Shown: positions 1 through 9,997, counted from the stretch's first letter. The stretch is DNA of 42,347 nucleotides from Mesaphorura yosii (GCA_009869945.1 WIXG01000535.1:1-42347), one strand, 5' to 3'. The notes: a model not told the origin generated them from the sequence alone. Numbers and translations: made by a program.

Positions 1-957
1 GATGCAATGCGTTTGATACCGTCTGCTGTTGTTCGAGAAGCGACTCGAACAGCCAATCAGAATCGAGCGAATGGTCAATTCATAATATCAAAACGCCAAT
101 GTCATGCTAAGACTCCAATTGAGTCTTTGTGAATGCAGACAAATATGCAGACTGTGAAAGCCAGTGCCCGTACAGTGACATCGTCACAGGGTACACCGGT
201 CAGCGACGAGTCTGGTCTCAGAAAGCCGTCCACATCGAAGCTCGTGACAAACTCATGCATGGTCACCGCCGCCGACAGTTCTCTGTCAGCTGCAGGCGCC
301 GGCGTCCCAAAGATTGCCATTGCCATTGTTGACAAAATGAAGATTCTGACAAGATGACCGGTTTGCAAGCCCGGCTTGCAAACCGGCATCATTATCAAGT
401 CAATAATTGTCAGGTCCAGGGAGTGGTCGACACGCTCGAAAATTGTCCCGAAGGTATTGATTTTTCACGTTTCACTGGTTTTATTCTCAAGCCAAGGTCG
501 GGTCAATGCAAAAGCTGAAAGCAAGCAATTCGAGTTGGTATTACTTAGCCTGGGCGTGTGAATAGCAGATCAAAAGTGATTTATGGAAGGTTTAGTGAAG
601 GTCATGCGGAGTGATTATGTCGGCGGGGATATCCAGCTTTTGGAGAAACATTGTCGTAGTCTAAACATAAACAAAACTCAAACGCGATAAAAATTATTGT
701 TGATATCAGCGATGATGAAATGAAACAGAAAACTGAGATTGAGACTCAGGTTCACATGACTCATCCCATTCCAAATCACAACTTCTCCGTGCGCCGTATT
801 CTTATGAAAGTGAAATTGGCTCCGAGCAAAAGAACAAGAAAGAAACTTACTCACGCAAGCGTACACAGGCGCACCCTCATTCAAGGTTCATTCAGTGATT
901 AGATTTCTAAGTAAAAGTAACACCGAAAGCAGTTCCTGTTGTACCAGGGACCGGAAT
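1..957. other. Intergenic stretch, no gene recognised
   Basis: I see no convincing coding region. A minus-strand open frame at 102-398 contains a short hydrophobic stretch followed by polar sequence, but it has no recognisable domain and no splice-supported extension. The clearest structure is a perfect inverted repeat at 358-386, listed separately. Confidence 0.5.
358..386. repeat. Perfect 14-bp-arm palindrome
   Basis: The left arm CCGGTTTGCAAGCC (358-371) is exactly complementary to the right arm at 373-386, with a single C between them. Fourteen perfect pairs with a 1-nt spacer is long for chance. It could be a protein-binding palindrome or the scar of a small inverted insertion. No gene starts next to it. 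Confidence 0.8.
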
Positions 958-970
958 CAAGCTATCAACA

Positions 971-2027
971 ATGAAGTCGATATTTGTCCTATTCGGAGTG
1001 GAATTTCTGACCGCGGCAGCTGCCGCGACCACGGGGCCTGCCACCGCCACCCCAAATCACAGTGATTGACGAGCACGTCGGGCACACAACCGTAACCGAA
1101 CTGAATCTCCACACTCGCCCGCGCTACATCCTTCCAAAAGGACCAGCCCACGTGGAGCTGAAGTGTCAAGCGACTTTCCCAGTCGTCTGGAGCCCGGACT
1201 GGGTGGGTTCCTCTAATTAATTTGGCAGCCCGGGTCACGAGGTCGATTTCTGTTTATGTCCAAACGTCTACGCCATCTCTTTCCTCCGGCGGTTCCTCCT
1301 TCGAGCAGAAGACCATCAAATTTTACTCACACCAACACGCGGTGCTTCGCTGCAATCTTCGGCAATTCCGCCACCCGAATTTACATGGATAATCAACTCC
1401 ACCGTCTATTCCTACGTTATGGATGACTCCTACGTTGTCATTTAGGCTCGCCAGCGTGCGGCCAGCGGTTCACTTCCTCGAGAGCAATTTTTGTGCCACG
1501 CGACAAACGTCAGAGACTCTGCGACCCAAATATTCAATCTTCAAGCAAGTCAGTCGGTACCACCCGGATTGACCAACCCAGCACGCGAGGCAGTTGTGCT
1601 GAACGAAGGCGACGAGGACGTGGAGCTGAATTGTGCCGTCAGGCAATGCGTCCCAGTGCCAGAATTCCTGTGACAGCTTCATGGAGAAGATACTGCGACA
1701 ATTGACAATTACAAGACCCGAACCACGCCGACGCCCGATGGCATTTCGACGTCTTCAGCGCTGGTCATCGCAAAAGTGCGATTGGAGGACGAAGCCGAGT
1801 TCACATACCAAGCCAGCAATGCACTCGACATAGTGTCGAAGGAGTTCGGCGTTCGCGTTCGTCCTCGCCGCCAGCCGGTCGTTGTTGTGCTGATCTTTGT
1901 CGTGCTCCTGGTGACGGTCGGGATTCTTGCCTGGATTTGGCGCCCCAAGACCCTGAAGGTTTCTGGGGCTGAGGCAGCGGTCGAGTTTACGAGCCTTGGG
2001 GCGGGGCCACGGACAGCACCGACATAG
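971..2027 (+). pseudogene. Decayed multi-Ig-domain single-pass membrane protein
   Basis: A signal-peptide-like start (MKSIFVLFGVEF, ATG at 971) is followed by Ig-type pieces in different frames. One piece around 1070-1220 contains HVELKCQATFPVVW. Another around 1340-1440 reads AVLRC then, after a frame change, PPPEFTWIINSTVY. A third lies around 1490-1670 with DVELNCAV. The last Ig strand (LEDEAEFTYQASNA, from 1776) runs in frame into a hydrophobic transmembrane helix (VVVVLIFVVLLVTVGILAW) and a short tail ending near 2027. The cysteine and tyrosine spacing is typical of Ig or I-set cell-adhesion proteins. In-frame stops, for example the TAG at about 1443, and several frame changes that GT-AG introns do not explain make an intact gene unlikely. 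Some of the breaks could still be unrecognised introns. Confidence 0.6.
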
Positions 2028-2096
2028 GCGCTGTCGCGGCATGCGACGAGCCTCGAAAGCATTCCCAGCGGCGCAATGAATACTGTGCTCACTCAA

Positions 2097-2506
2097 TTTT
2101 CTTAAGAATGCTTATCAGCTTGACTTCACGAGTTCTTTTAGTAACTCAATTTTTGAAAGCCCTTCTTGCATTCAAATTGGAACAATTCTAAAAAGACAAA
2201 TTACACTCACAAAAGTCAATCCAAACAGTTTGGATCACTGTCGTCCTCTGTCTCCGACCCAATTTCGGGAACGGGTGTCGACAACTGAACCACCAATCTA
2301 AATTCTGTAGGTGGCAAAAGATCCCCTCACACACGTGGGCCCGGTCGGGGTCAAGATTCTGCAGGCGTGGGCGTGTATTTTAATCAAAATGAATCCACGA
2401 ATGACACTTTGAAAGACGCTGCGGAGTAATTTACAAGAACTTTTTATTCAACTAGTATTTAACTATTAACACAAACTTCAATAAAAGAACCTTCTTACAG
2501 AATACA
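2097..2506. other. Intergenic, 3' flank of the F-box gene
   Basis: This is AT-rich with no coding signal. A TTTATT at 2443-2448 is a plausible minus-strand polyadenylation hexamer (AATAAA) for the F-box gene that ends at 2507. Confidence 0.5.
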
Positions 2507-4570
2507 TTACAGAGCTGACAGAATAATTAATGCGAAGGGGTGGAATGCACTTCCAATTATACGGCGGCATTCCTCAGAAATCTCGATCTCGGCGGGTGGC
2601 TGTGATTCTTTGGTCATCGGCGGGGCACCAACGCGAATCTCCATGTGCTGGAGCTGCGGGTTGGCCAGGGCGAGTCCGAAGTAACCACCGAAGTCACTGA
2701 TCTTTGTCTTGACTTTTTCATTGTTGCTGCTGTTGAGATGTAACACGAATCGGCGAAGGTGCTTCAGGTCGCTGAGGCCCGGCTTGGTCTTGTGGCGCGC
2801 TTGAAGTTCACGTAGCTTACCAATCGTCAACCCGTCCGTTGACACCAAGCTCGCCTGCAGTTGGGGAGTCAACCAACGAAGCCTGTCCGGCTCGATTCCA
2901 GTCAGCAGCTCATCGATGTTGTTCGGCTTGAGTTCTTTATCCAGGAAGGGAGGTCCAACGTTTCCGTATCGCAGTTTGAGTTCGGTCAATGCGGGCCAGG
3001 CGGTCCAGATTGAATGCAGATCCATGGGCTCGCCCAACACCTCCACGTCCAACTTCGTCAATGCTGAAAAGCGGCCCGCAAAGATGTAAAAGTCTGCCAA
3101 AGGCGAGGATCCGTGTGGTCCGTAATGTGATGCAGGAATTTTCATCTTCAAGTCGCTGAGTCTGGTGTGAGCCAGGCCTCTCTCGTCGCTGTCCCGCAAA
3201 CACTTGTCTGCCGGGAACTCGTAGACAAACCGATCCAATTTGGGGAACGCAGCGCCGAGAGTCTCGCCTTCGTATTGAACGTACAAGTCTAGGAACTCAT
3301 CGCGCGTCAACTCGAAGGTGTGAAGTTCAGGCAGGCACGGAAAACGCAGGGCAGGACATCCGCAATTATAATCCTTGCTTACAGAGGCTTGGATGTAAAT
3401 GTCGAGGCTTTGCAGCGTCGCCGCCTGGCTGCGTAGGAATTTGTGGAGCAATTCCATGAGGTATTCGCCGTCGCCGCCGCCTCCCCATTCATTCCAATCC
3501 ACCCACGCACAAAACTCCTGCAGCTTGAATGGGTTCTGTTTCCGATTGGCCAACTTCAGGAGAGTCTGGATGTGCTGACCTCCAAGCGGGTTCATTGACA
3601 GCTTCTTCAGGTTGCCAACCTCCGGGAATCCCATCGGCGCCCACATCTTCAAGGTGCCGAACGACAAGCTCTCCAATTCAGGCGCGTTTTGGAGCAGATC
3701 GATCAGCAAAACGTGGCAGATATCAGGATCCACACCGCCGTTATTCACAACATCAAATTGAAGTCGTTTTAGTTTGGGGAGAGTCTTCACCAGACGACTT
3801 CTGCCGTCGATATCAGGAAAAAAATCCTCCTGGTCCAATTTAATGTTCACGCTAAGGTCGACGAGTTCTGGAGCTAGCTCGTAGATGATCTTCCGGATCC
3901 TGTCAATGTTGCAACTTCCATGTTGCATCCATTGACGGCCAAAGTCCAGTCGAGTGATGTTGTGCCCGGCGACGAATAAGAAATTGGTGAGGGTGCTGAA
4001 GCGAGTGATTGGCGGTTGAACAATGCGAAAAGAACTGCATGGGTTGACGAGGCTAGATTTGATCAAGGCAGTGAAGTCTTCCATTTTACGTTCGGTCGAG
4101 GTCGAGGAGACGGCGCCGAAGGCTCCTGCGTGTACTCGTCCTGGTGGCGTTGCCGAAGCGGTGTTCAAGGTAATCGGCTCATCCATCTTCTTATGTTCAG
4201 TCGCAAATGCTGCATTCCATCCGTTGGAAGTTCGTCGGAGGTTTCGTAGGTCAGGAGCGGGTAGGTTGGCGGCAATTTTGGTAAGCACCTGCATCGGAAG
4301 AATGAGTACAAACAAGATCTGGAGGAGCACAACTAATAGCACATTTAGGATATTTACGAATTTACGAATCCTTACCAATTCTATTTGCATCGCCTTAGAT
4401 GCTGCCGTCAGCAGAGCATTGCCTCCATGACTGTCGCTGTTGGAGTGATCGCCATTGCCAGCAGGGTCAAAGCCAGAGGGAGGGCGAGTCGACATTGGAG
4501 ACTGGAGCTCCTGCAGCTGGTGGTGTTTGTGGTCCATGTAGAAATCGGAGTCGGTTCCTTCAGGGTTCAT
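2507..4570 (-). CDS. F-box / leucine-rich-repeat protein (copy A)
   Basis: Exons are 4570-4376 and 4288-2507, giving 658 residues when the 87-nt intron is removed. The start is the ATG at 4570 (MNPEGTDSDF). The F-box straddles the intron: QIEL joins VLTKIAANLPAPDLRNLRRT, followed by a WNAAF tail. The rest is made of irregular LRR-like segments such as LVDLSVNIKL, LESLSFGTL and LQSLDIYIQ. F-box proteins bind Skp1 and deliver substrates to SCF ubiquitin ligases, and the LRR part would pick the substrate. The domain assignment is read from sequence; the target is unknown. The paralog at 40311-42056 has the intron at the same codon, which confirms the splice. The intron has no stop and is a multiple of three, so an unspliced message would stay open. 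That case is treated under findings. Confidence 0.85.
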   Translation of the reverse strand: MNPEGTDSDFYMDHKHHQLQELQSPMSTRPPSGFDPAGNGDHSNSDSHGGNALLTAASKAMQIELVRIRKFVNILNVLLVVLLQILFVLILPMQVLTKIAANLPAPDLRNLRRTSNGWNAAFATEHKKMDEPITLNTASATPPGRVHAGAFGAVSSTSTERKMEDFTALIKSSLVNPCSSFRIVQPPITRFSTLTNFLFVAGHNITRLDFGRQWMQHGSCNIDRIRKIIYELAPELVDLSVNIKLDQEDFFPDIDGRSRLVKTLPKLKRLQFDVVNNGGVDPDICHVLLIDLLQNAPELESLSFGTLKMWAPMGFPEVGNLKKLSMNPLGGQHIQTLLKLANRKQNPFKLQEFCAWVDWNEWGGGGDGEYLMELLHKFLRSQAATLQSLDIYIQASVSKDYNCGCPALRFPCLPELHTFELTRDEFLDLYVQYEGETLGAAFPKLDRFVYEFPADKCLRDSDERGLAHTRLSDLKMKIPASHYGPHGSSPLADFYIFAGRFSALTKLDVEVLGEPMDLHSIWTAWPALTELKLRYGNVGPPFLDKELKPNNIDELLTGIEPDRLRWLTPQLQASLVSTDGLTIGKLRELQARHKTKPGLSDLKHLRRFVLHLNSSNNEKVKTKISDFGGYFGLALANPQLQHMEIRVGAPPMTKESQPPAEIEISEECRRIIGSAFHPFALIILSAL

Positions 4571-4582
4571 TATTTTAGACAA

Positions 4583-5155
4583 AGAACGGGGTAATCAACT
4601 GAACAGGATGATCAATTAATTAATTGCACAGTAATTACGAAATTAAGAGCAGGCTTTAGCAGGAGATGAACTACAGATTCAAGCGCAGTTCGCTTTTCCA
4701 ATAATTCCGAGTCCAATGATGCAAAGAGAACAAGGATCGAAGATTACAAACTGCGGGTTGTGCGAGTTGCTTGTCGTTTCTTTGCAACATTTATACGCAA
4801 TAAATAACAAAGAATACTTGCGAAATTAACTTTTATTGCCCGTTTGGATTAGGATTTGGACTGTTTGGAATTACGAATTTTGGCGTCATCAGGCATCGCG
4901 TAAGATCATTGATCAAGGCCGTGACTTTAATGTCACAGTCATAATCATGCAAACTGCAATCTCGTGCAGATTTCAGATTGCAATTCTCGAGATGCCTTCG
5001 CGTTATACCTTGTCCTTTTATATTTATCTGGGTTGGATTAGGATTAGATTTTATTCTTGGGTTGCCTTCAGGCTTGCAGTGTAGCATCTCACGCATCACG
5101 CTTGTCCATTTTCTATTCTACAGTTCCAGTACAGCCTTGCACTTGAACTTGAACC
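4583..5155. other. Intergenic between divergent genes
   Basis: AT-rich spacer upstream of both the minus-strand F-box gene and the plus-strand oxidase pseudogene. It holds reiterated short motifs of the type GGATTAGGATT around 4845 and 5035, but no open frame I can defend. Confidence 0.4.
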
Positions 5156-5179
5156 TTGCTGCCTTGCAACGAATTTGCC

Positions 5180-6303
5180 ATGGATTACCGTGTCGTGCTC
5201 CTTACTTTGGCGACCGCCAGCTACAGATCCGCTTCCGCTGCGTCACCTCTGCCGAACTCTTTGACCTACACATCTTACATAGCCGGGCCCGTCTGCCAGC
5301 TCGCCGCCGCCATTGTCACACCGACAACGCTGGAGGAGCTGCGGGCGCTTGTTGCCCAGGCCCATGCGGCAGGGACGAGACTGAAGGCATTCGGCCATCG
5401 ACACTCCATCACAGACATCATCTGCACCGACGGCACGCCCGTGGACATGCGCGGGTTCCGCTCCCTGTCCTTCAATGATGCGGACAACACCGTCACGGCA
5501 GGAGTAGGCGTTTACCTCCGCGAGGCTCGCGAGTTCATGGAAGCGCACGGCCGAGCGCTGAGAGTCATCCCGTTGTACGGGGGCATCACAATCGGCGGGG
5601 CTCTGGACACGGGCGCACATGGCTCGTCTGTTAAATGAACGACGAGCCTGTCGGACCAAGTCGTGGCCCTCACAGTCGTCGATGGAGGAGGAGACGTGCG
5701 GACTGTGACCGACCCAGAGGACTTGGCTGCCTTCAGGATCCATCTTGGGCTTCTCGACTTCATCGTCGACGTGACGTTGGCTACTGTGCCCACTTACAAA
5801 GTGACGGCACACAATTACATCGTCCCTGACCGCATCCTGACCGATGGAACCATAATCGAGATGGCCACAAGCACAGATCAGCTTTATCTTTACTGGTTCC
5901 CGGCGGCGGCGCAAGTCGTCGTTGCGAACCACACTTTTGTGGACGCCTCCACGCCTGGCAACGCGTTCACGAACCAGCTAGCCACATCCACGTCAGAGGC
6001 GGCCAACATTTTGGTGATCACCATCCTGGAGACGGCGCAATCCCTGAATTCGTACGAGACGCTGAACACGCTCCAGGCGTTCATTCAGAACGAGCTCATG
6101 AATCAAGACCCTGGCGTCCCGCCCGTGTACACGGAGGACGGAACCACACTCCAGAATCCTGCGTCTGGCACCGAATGCTGTCCGGTAACTACATTGAGGA
6201 GTCGAGTAGCTCGTTCCAGTGTCTGTGGCTTCACGGCCCCTACAATCTGACGGAACTTGTAGGGTCGCGCATCATCGCGCATCATTCATTCCTCGCATGG
6301 GCC
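5180..6303 (+). pseudogene. FAD-linked oxidase (sugar-lactone oxidase-like), broken
   Basis: From the ATG at 5180 the frame encodes a PCMH-type FAD-binding domain. It has TPTTLEELRALVAQA, the flavin-contact segment LKAFGHRHS, then VGVYLREAREFM and GGALDTGAHGSS. This resembles the D-arabinono-lactone / L-gulonolactone oxidase group, which oxidise aldonolactones with FAD. Three things break it. There is an in-frame TGA at 5636-5638, after which the same frame resumes with TTSLSDQVVALTVVDGGG. A frameshift near 6150 moves the coding to VWHRMLSGNY. The sequence then ends at a stop at 6303, without the expected C-terminal substrate-binding region. If TGA replaced GGA, the first break is one substitution. 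Calling it a pseudogene is inference from three independent defects. Confidence 0.75.
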
Positions 6304-6469
6304 GATATTTGAGTGTGATTCTACGTCGCGTTCGCGGAACGCAGTTCGTGGCGTTTACGCACAGGTTAGCCGGTTAGCCGACACTTGAGTACGATGCTAT
6401 TCTTAACTCGAGAGGGACCTATAGCGGAAATCGCTCGTTTTAGGACCCCAAAATTGAGAATTTTTTCGC

Positions 6470-6684
6470 CTTGCACAAAACTTATTCGAGTCTGAGATGT
6501 ACATGTGGTGGAATGATATGAATATGTACGTGCGAAGGCTAGGAGTAGAAGATCGGCAGAGACGGGTGGGTTACAGAGAGCCGGATGTAGCAACACCTTT
6601 ATCCATGGATCTGGAAGTCATGCACATATTTCCATTTTCTGGCTATGTGATTGCAGTTGCAACATTTTCTGCATGCATTAATTA
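6470..6684 (+). pseudogene. C-terminal fragment of an ionotropic-receptor-like gene
   Basis: The frame LFESEMYMWWNDM...GYREPDVATPLSMDLEVM...HIFPFSGY matches, position by position, the last 70 or so residues of the intact receptor at 7520-9337 (LFQSGVYKWWEDM...GYRESDAARPLSMDIELM...HIFPFCGY). It stops at TAA 6682-6684 in the last membrane helix, shorter than the intact protein. Nothing upstream matches the rest of the receptor, so this is the remnant of a partial or decayed tandem duplicate in the same orientation. Confidence 0.85.
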
Positions 6685-6689
6685 AACTG

Positions 6690-7261
6690 TGGTACGTACC
6701 ATACTTCGGGATTCTTGGTTGGTAATACGAAGCCTGGATCCGTCTTGTGTACATTCAAGTTGTATGATGACTTTTGCAGAGATTGGAAAAATTCTGATTC
6801 AATATGAGTACAATTATCATATGTGTATAAGTACAATGATATATTACGGTGCCCTATTTGCCACATGCTATCGAAAATAATAAATTATATTTATGCTGGT
6901 TGAAATTGAACCCCGTGGAACCTCTCTGTGAAAAAACGCATTTCCCATTATATTACTTTCATGGCATGTCAGCGGTTGAATCAGTTAACAATTTCGTTGA
7001 GGACTGTCGACTCTTCGACAAGGTTGAATGAAATGAATATCTAGAGTTTGCCAGCTCCTTCGATTACTAAGGTTTCGAAGTGGCTTCGGCGAAATCAATT
7101 ACAGTACTTTATTACACTACATTATTACACTTAACACTTATTTGAATTGTAATGCTAACATGTTTGTGTGATATGCCGTCGCCTGCTGGTTCCATAAGTG
7201 CAATGTACACCTCCTGCTTACAGATATTTTATTTTTTTTTCTATACTTGATTAAATTTCAG
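6690..7261. other. Intergenic upstream of the ionotropic-receptor-like gene
   Basis: AT-rich, with stops in all frames. A pyrimidine-rich tract ending in an AG at 7260-7261 looks like a splice acceptor for the possible exon at 7262-7386. Otherwise I see nothing. Confidence 0.4.
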
Positions 7262-7386
7262 GTTCTTATTGAAGTAGCTTCACGATGGCCAGACCCATAC
7301 TTGTGCTGAACAAGTGTTTCAGAGTTAATATGGGCGCAGCACGCGGACTGTTAGGACGTATGAATTTCTTGAGTCAGATGGACAAA
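7262..7386 (+). other. Possible upstream exon of the ionotropic-receptor-like gene
   Basis: An ATG at 7285 opens 34 codons (MARPILVLNKCFRVN...) that end exactly at a GTGAGT donor (7387). A good acceptor (TGTGCCTCAG, ending 7495) then joins in phase to the frame of the receptor. If spliced, it would add residues ahead of the receptor's own signal-peptide start. Either it is a leader exon, or it belongs to a short unrelated gene, or the match is chance. The internal hydrophobic start MKFLRNYTMLLTS argues that the receptor is translated from 7520. Confidence 0.35.
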
Positions 7387-7519
7387 GTGAGTACTTCAAG
7401 TTAGGGTGTTAACACAGAAATTGTATTGAAATGATGTGTGATTAATTCAACTCTAAAAGAAATAGAATTAGCGTATTCACTTTTCTGTGCCTCAGTCGCT
7501 AGGCAAACACCAACCAATC

Positions 7520-9337
7520 ATGAAATTTCTCAGAAACTACACAATGCTGTTAACCAGCCTCTGTTGCACCTATCCACTGTCGGTGCAAGCTATAAATCTT
7601 GCCATGGAACACATGTCTAATTGTACTTTCCACCTTGTGCAATTTTTTGACACGGATCTATCGGAACTCATTCTACAACAGAATCAACACGGACAAACAT
7701 GGACAGTGGCGATGAAGAGCAAACCTGTGGTTTGGCAAAGTACAACACTCACATCGCAGGCAACAGTTTCGAATGTCAGTTTGAATTCATGGGAGTCAGC
7801 GATTTGCAATGTTCATCTGTATCTGCAGCTTAACTCTTCTGTGCTCACTTTTCGGGAGTACACTCAACACTTTTATAATCTCCAAGGCCCATCAGTATAC
7901 CACATAATGATTAACAAGTACAGTAATCATAGTAGCCATCCTGAATGCGATGAATTCGAATTTGAAGGAGCTGAACTGGTGACAGCGTTGCTGAAATTTG
8001 AAATTCGGAATGAGATAGTTTCTAGCAAGTACGTCTTTTGCGCCTCACAAAAGAAATTTTACACACTGAGAAAAGAGGGGTCAATCTTCACCGAGGCATA
8101 TGAGTTTTGCGAAGGTTTCAACGGTGAGCCATTTCATGTGTTCGATTCGTTTGGACAACTCGAGAACAACCAGCCTAATTGCATGACACATAAAGAAAAT
8201 CCTGTCGGATCCAACCGTCATTTGGAGTACGAAGTATGCACAGTCGATGTTAAGATGGCTATGCACCTTGCTCACAGGTTAAATGGGTCAGTCGTATTTC
8301 GTAATGCAACGAATGGTCCAGAAATATCAACCTCAATTTACACAACGACTGCATATCGGTCAGTTGAAATATCTCCTTACCTACAACCTGTTTTTGTGGA
8401 TCGGATGTCCACGTACGTATTTTACTGTGAGTATGACAAACGACTTAGCCGCAATGATGTGAATTGGTTCGATGCATTTGACATAACAACTTGGTTGCTG
8501 GTTCTTGGATCTTGTGCTACTGCCGCCCTAGTCCATACAATACACATCGAGTCAGGAATCATATTTAGATTCAATCTATTTGGCTACTTGAATCTAATTC
8601 GAAGGGAAGCAACTGCAACAACCAAATTCCAACTGGGAGTCACCGTTGTTGCCGCATTTTTCTTTGGATATTACGAAAGCTTCCTGGCCAGTGTGGGAAT
8701 GGCCCCGAATCCACCGTTTGTGTACAAAACGATCGCCGATTTATTGATGCACGGTTATAAGTTTTATCAGCCTTGGGGCGATAAATATTCCTTCGAACCA
8801 CCTGAGTTGAGTTATCGTGATCAATTTGAAAGGCTCGGAATTCTCTCACTGATTAACACAAGTTTCCGTCGAGTTGAATACGGAAAGGACTTGTCTTGTT
8901 TAGAGAGAGGACAGATCGCGCGTGCCAACGGTAGAGCTTCATTGGCTCTAAAGTTGAGCACTGCCCAGTACCGCAATCCAGGTACATTGTGTCATGCAGT
9001 AGAACAAGAGTTCTATACAAATCCATTTTGGCTCTACTTTGAGGGTCACTTCCAAGAACAAATGGCAACGTCGAGTCGCAGACTGTTCCAATCTGGAGTT
9101 TACAAGTGGTGGGAAGATATGAGCTCCTACGTAGCAAGAATAAGAATAGAAGCTGAACGAAGGTGGCTTGGCTACCGCGAGTCAGATGCGGCGAGACCTT
9201 TATCAATGGACATTGAACTCATGCACATATTTCCTTTCTGTGGTTATTTGCTTGCAGTCGCAACGCTTATTTTCATGGCAGAATTTCTACATGCTTTTCT
9301 TAAACGGCGCATATTGGTCACTATTGCAGTATCCTGA
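7520..9337 (+). CDS. Divergent ionotropic receptor-like (iGluR/IR family) protein
   Basis: A single exon of 605 residues from the ATG at 7520, chosen because a signal peptide follows (MKFLRNYTMLLTSLCCTYPL). The long extracellular N-terminal part has many N-glycosylation sites (NCT, NVS, NSS, NHS, NAT) and cysteines. Membrane segments follow in IR order: the first near residues 330-352 (TWLLVLGSCATAALVHTI), a second around 375-400 (VTVVAAFFFGYYESFLASV), then an extracellular ligand-domain half, and a last helix near the C-terminus (FCGYLLAVATLIFMAEFLHA). This is the layout of insect and springtail chemosensory IRs, which gate cations in sensory dendrites. The pore region is short and I cannot point to the glutamate-binding arginine, so the ligand is probably not glutamate. 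The fragment at 6470 and the gene at 14863 are relatives. Confidence 0.75.
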   Translation: MKFLRNYTMLLTSLCCTYPLSVQAINLAMEHMSNCTFHLVQFFDTDLSELILQQNQHGQTWTVAMKSKPVVWQSTTLTSQATVSNVSLNSWESAICNVHLYLQLNSSVLTFREYTQHFYNLQGPSVYHIMINKYSNHSSHPECDEFEFEGAELVTALLKFEIRNEIVSSKYVFCASQKKFYTLRKEGSIFTEAYEFCEGFNGEPFHVFDSFGQLENNQPNCMTHKENPVGSNRHLEYEVCTVDVKMAMHLAHRLNGSVVFRNATNGPEISTSIYTTTAYRSVEISPYLQPVFVDRMSTYVFYCEYDKRLSRNDVNWFDAFDITTWLLVLGSCATAALVHTIHIESGIIFRFNLFGYLNLIRREATATTKFQLGVTVVAAFFFGYYESFLASVGMAPNPPFVYKTIADLLMHGYKFYQPWGDKYSFEPPELSYRDQFERLGILSLINTSFRRVEYGKDLSCLERGQIARANGRASLALKLSTAQYRNPGTLCHAVEQEFYTNPFWLYFEGHFQEQMATSSRRLFQSGVYKWWEDMSSYVARIRIEAERRWLGYRESDAARPLSMDIELMHIFPFCGYLLAVATLIFMAEFLHAFLKRRILVTIAVS

Positions 9338-9341
9338 AGCA

Positions 9342-9827
9342 GTATTTACCGACATACCAGGAGAAGCATATGTCTTTCCAGGCACTCTTTATTCGGTTGG
9401 TGTTCAAAAGTTCAACCCGAGCACTCAGCAAGTCGAGACTGTGACGGTCGAGTCGTGGCCTAGGAGCCTGCACAGCATGGCCTTCGTGTACGTATGAAAG
9501 TTCAACAGAATCTACGTCATCGGCGGGACTGGGAATTACACATGTGGAGCCAGCTCGGACAGGGACGAGATTTCGTACATTGACGTGGGAGAAAGGCCAC
9601 CCGTGACGAACTGCAGCGATGGTGAGACCAAAGTCATCCCGAATCCGTTCTGCTGTGAGAGTTTCTACTTCTGCCACGCCGGAGTGCCAACAAAATACGA
9701 ATGCGACGACGGGGAAATTTTCAACCAGGACACAGCTAAATGTGAAGACGTGTCCCTGTGGAAGCATTTCCAAAAGCAAGGACCACTGAAAGCATTTATT
9801 GAGTCAACAGTTATATTGATTATTTAG
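9342..9827 (+). pseudogene. Kelch plus peritrophin-type chitin-binding remnant
   Basis: One frame runs from about 9342 to the stop at 9827, broken by a single in-frame TGA at 9495-9497. Before the stop is a kelch blade (VGVQKFNPSTQQVETV, then SLHSMAFVYV). After it comes FNRIYVIGG, the hallmark of the next kelch strand. From 9601 a peritrophin-A / CBM14 module follows: six cysteines in C-x-D-G ... CCESFYFCHAGV ... YECDDGEIFN ... KCEDV. The combination suggests an extracellular or cuticular protein. There is no start codon or upstream exon nearby because the receptor gene ends 5 nt before. It is most likely the 3' end of a lost gene, and the premature TGA supports decay. Confidence 0.6.
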
Positions 9828-9997
9828 TGTGATTCTAAATTTTTAATCTTGTTGAGAGCTAATTAAAAATGTCATGAAATGCAGAGTTCTTTCTTATGTG
9901 CCACTTGCTATTCGAATTTAAAATCACCGAAATTCATGTTCTTCGTCTGGTGCCAGTAATCCGTGCAGCTGGAGGGCCAGGTTGTTGTCACCTCGCT

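Noticed and set aside
102..398. Minus-strand frame of 98 codons with a short hydrophobic stretch
   Set aside because: No domain, no splice support, and it runs through the palindrome at 358-386.
5636..5638. Selenocysteine or stop-codon recoding at the TGA in the oxidase
   Set aside because: This position is not a Cys in the family, and there are two more defects downstream, so simple decay is the better explanation.
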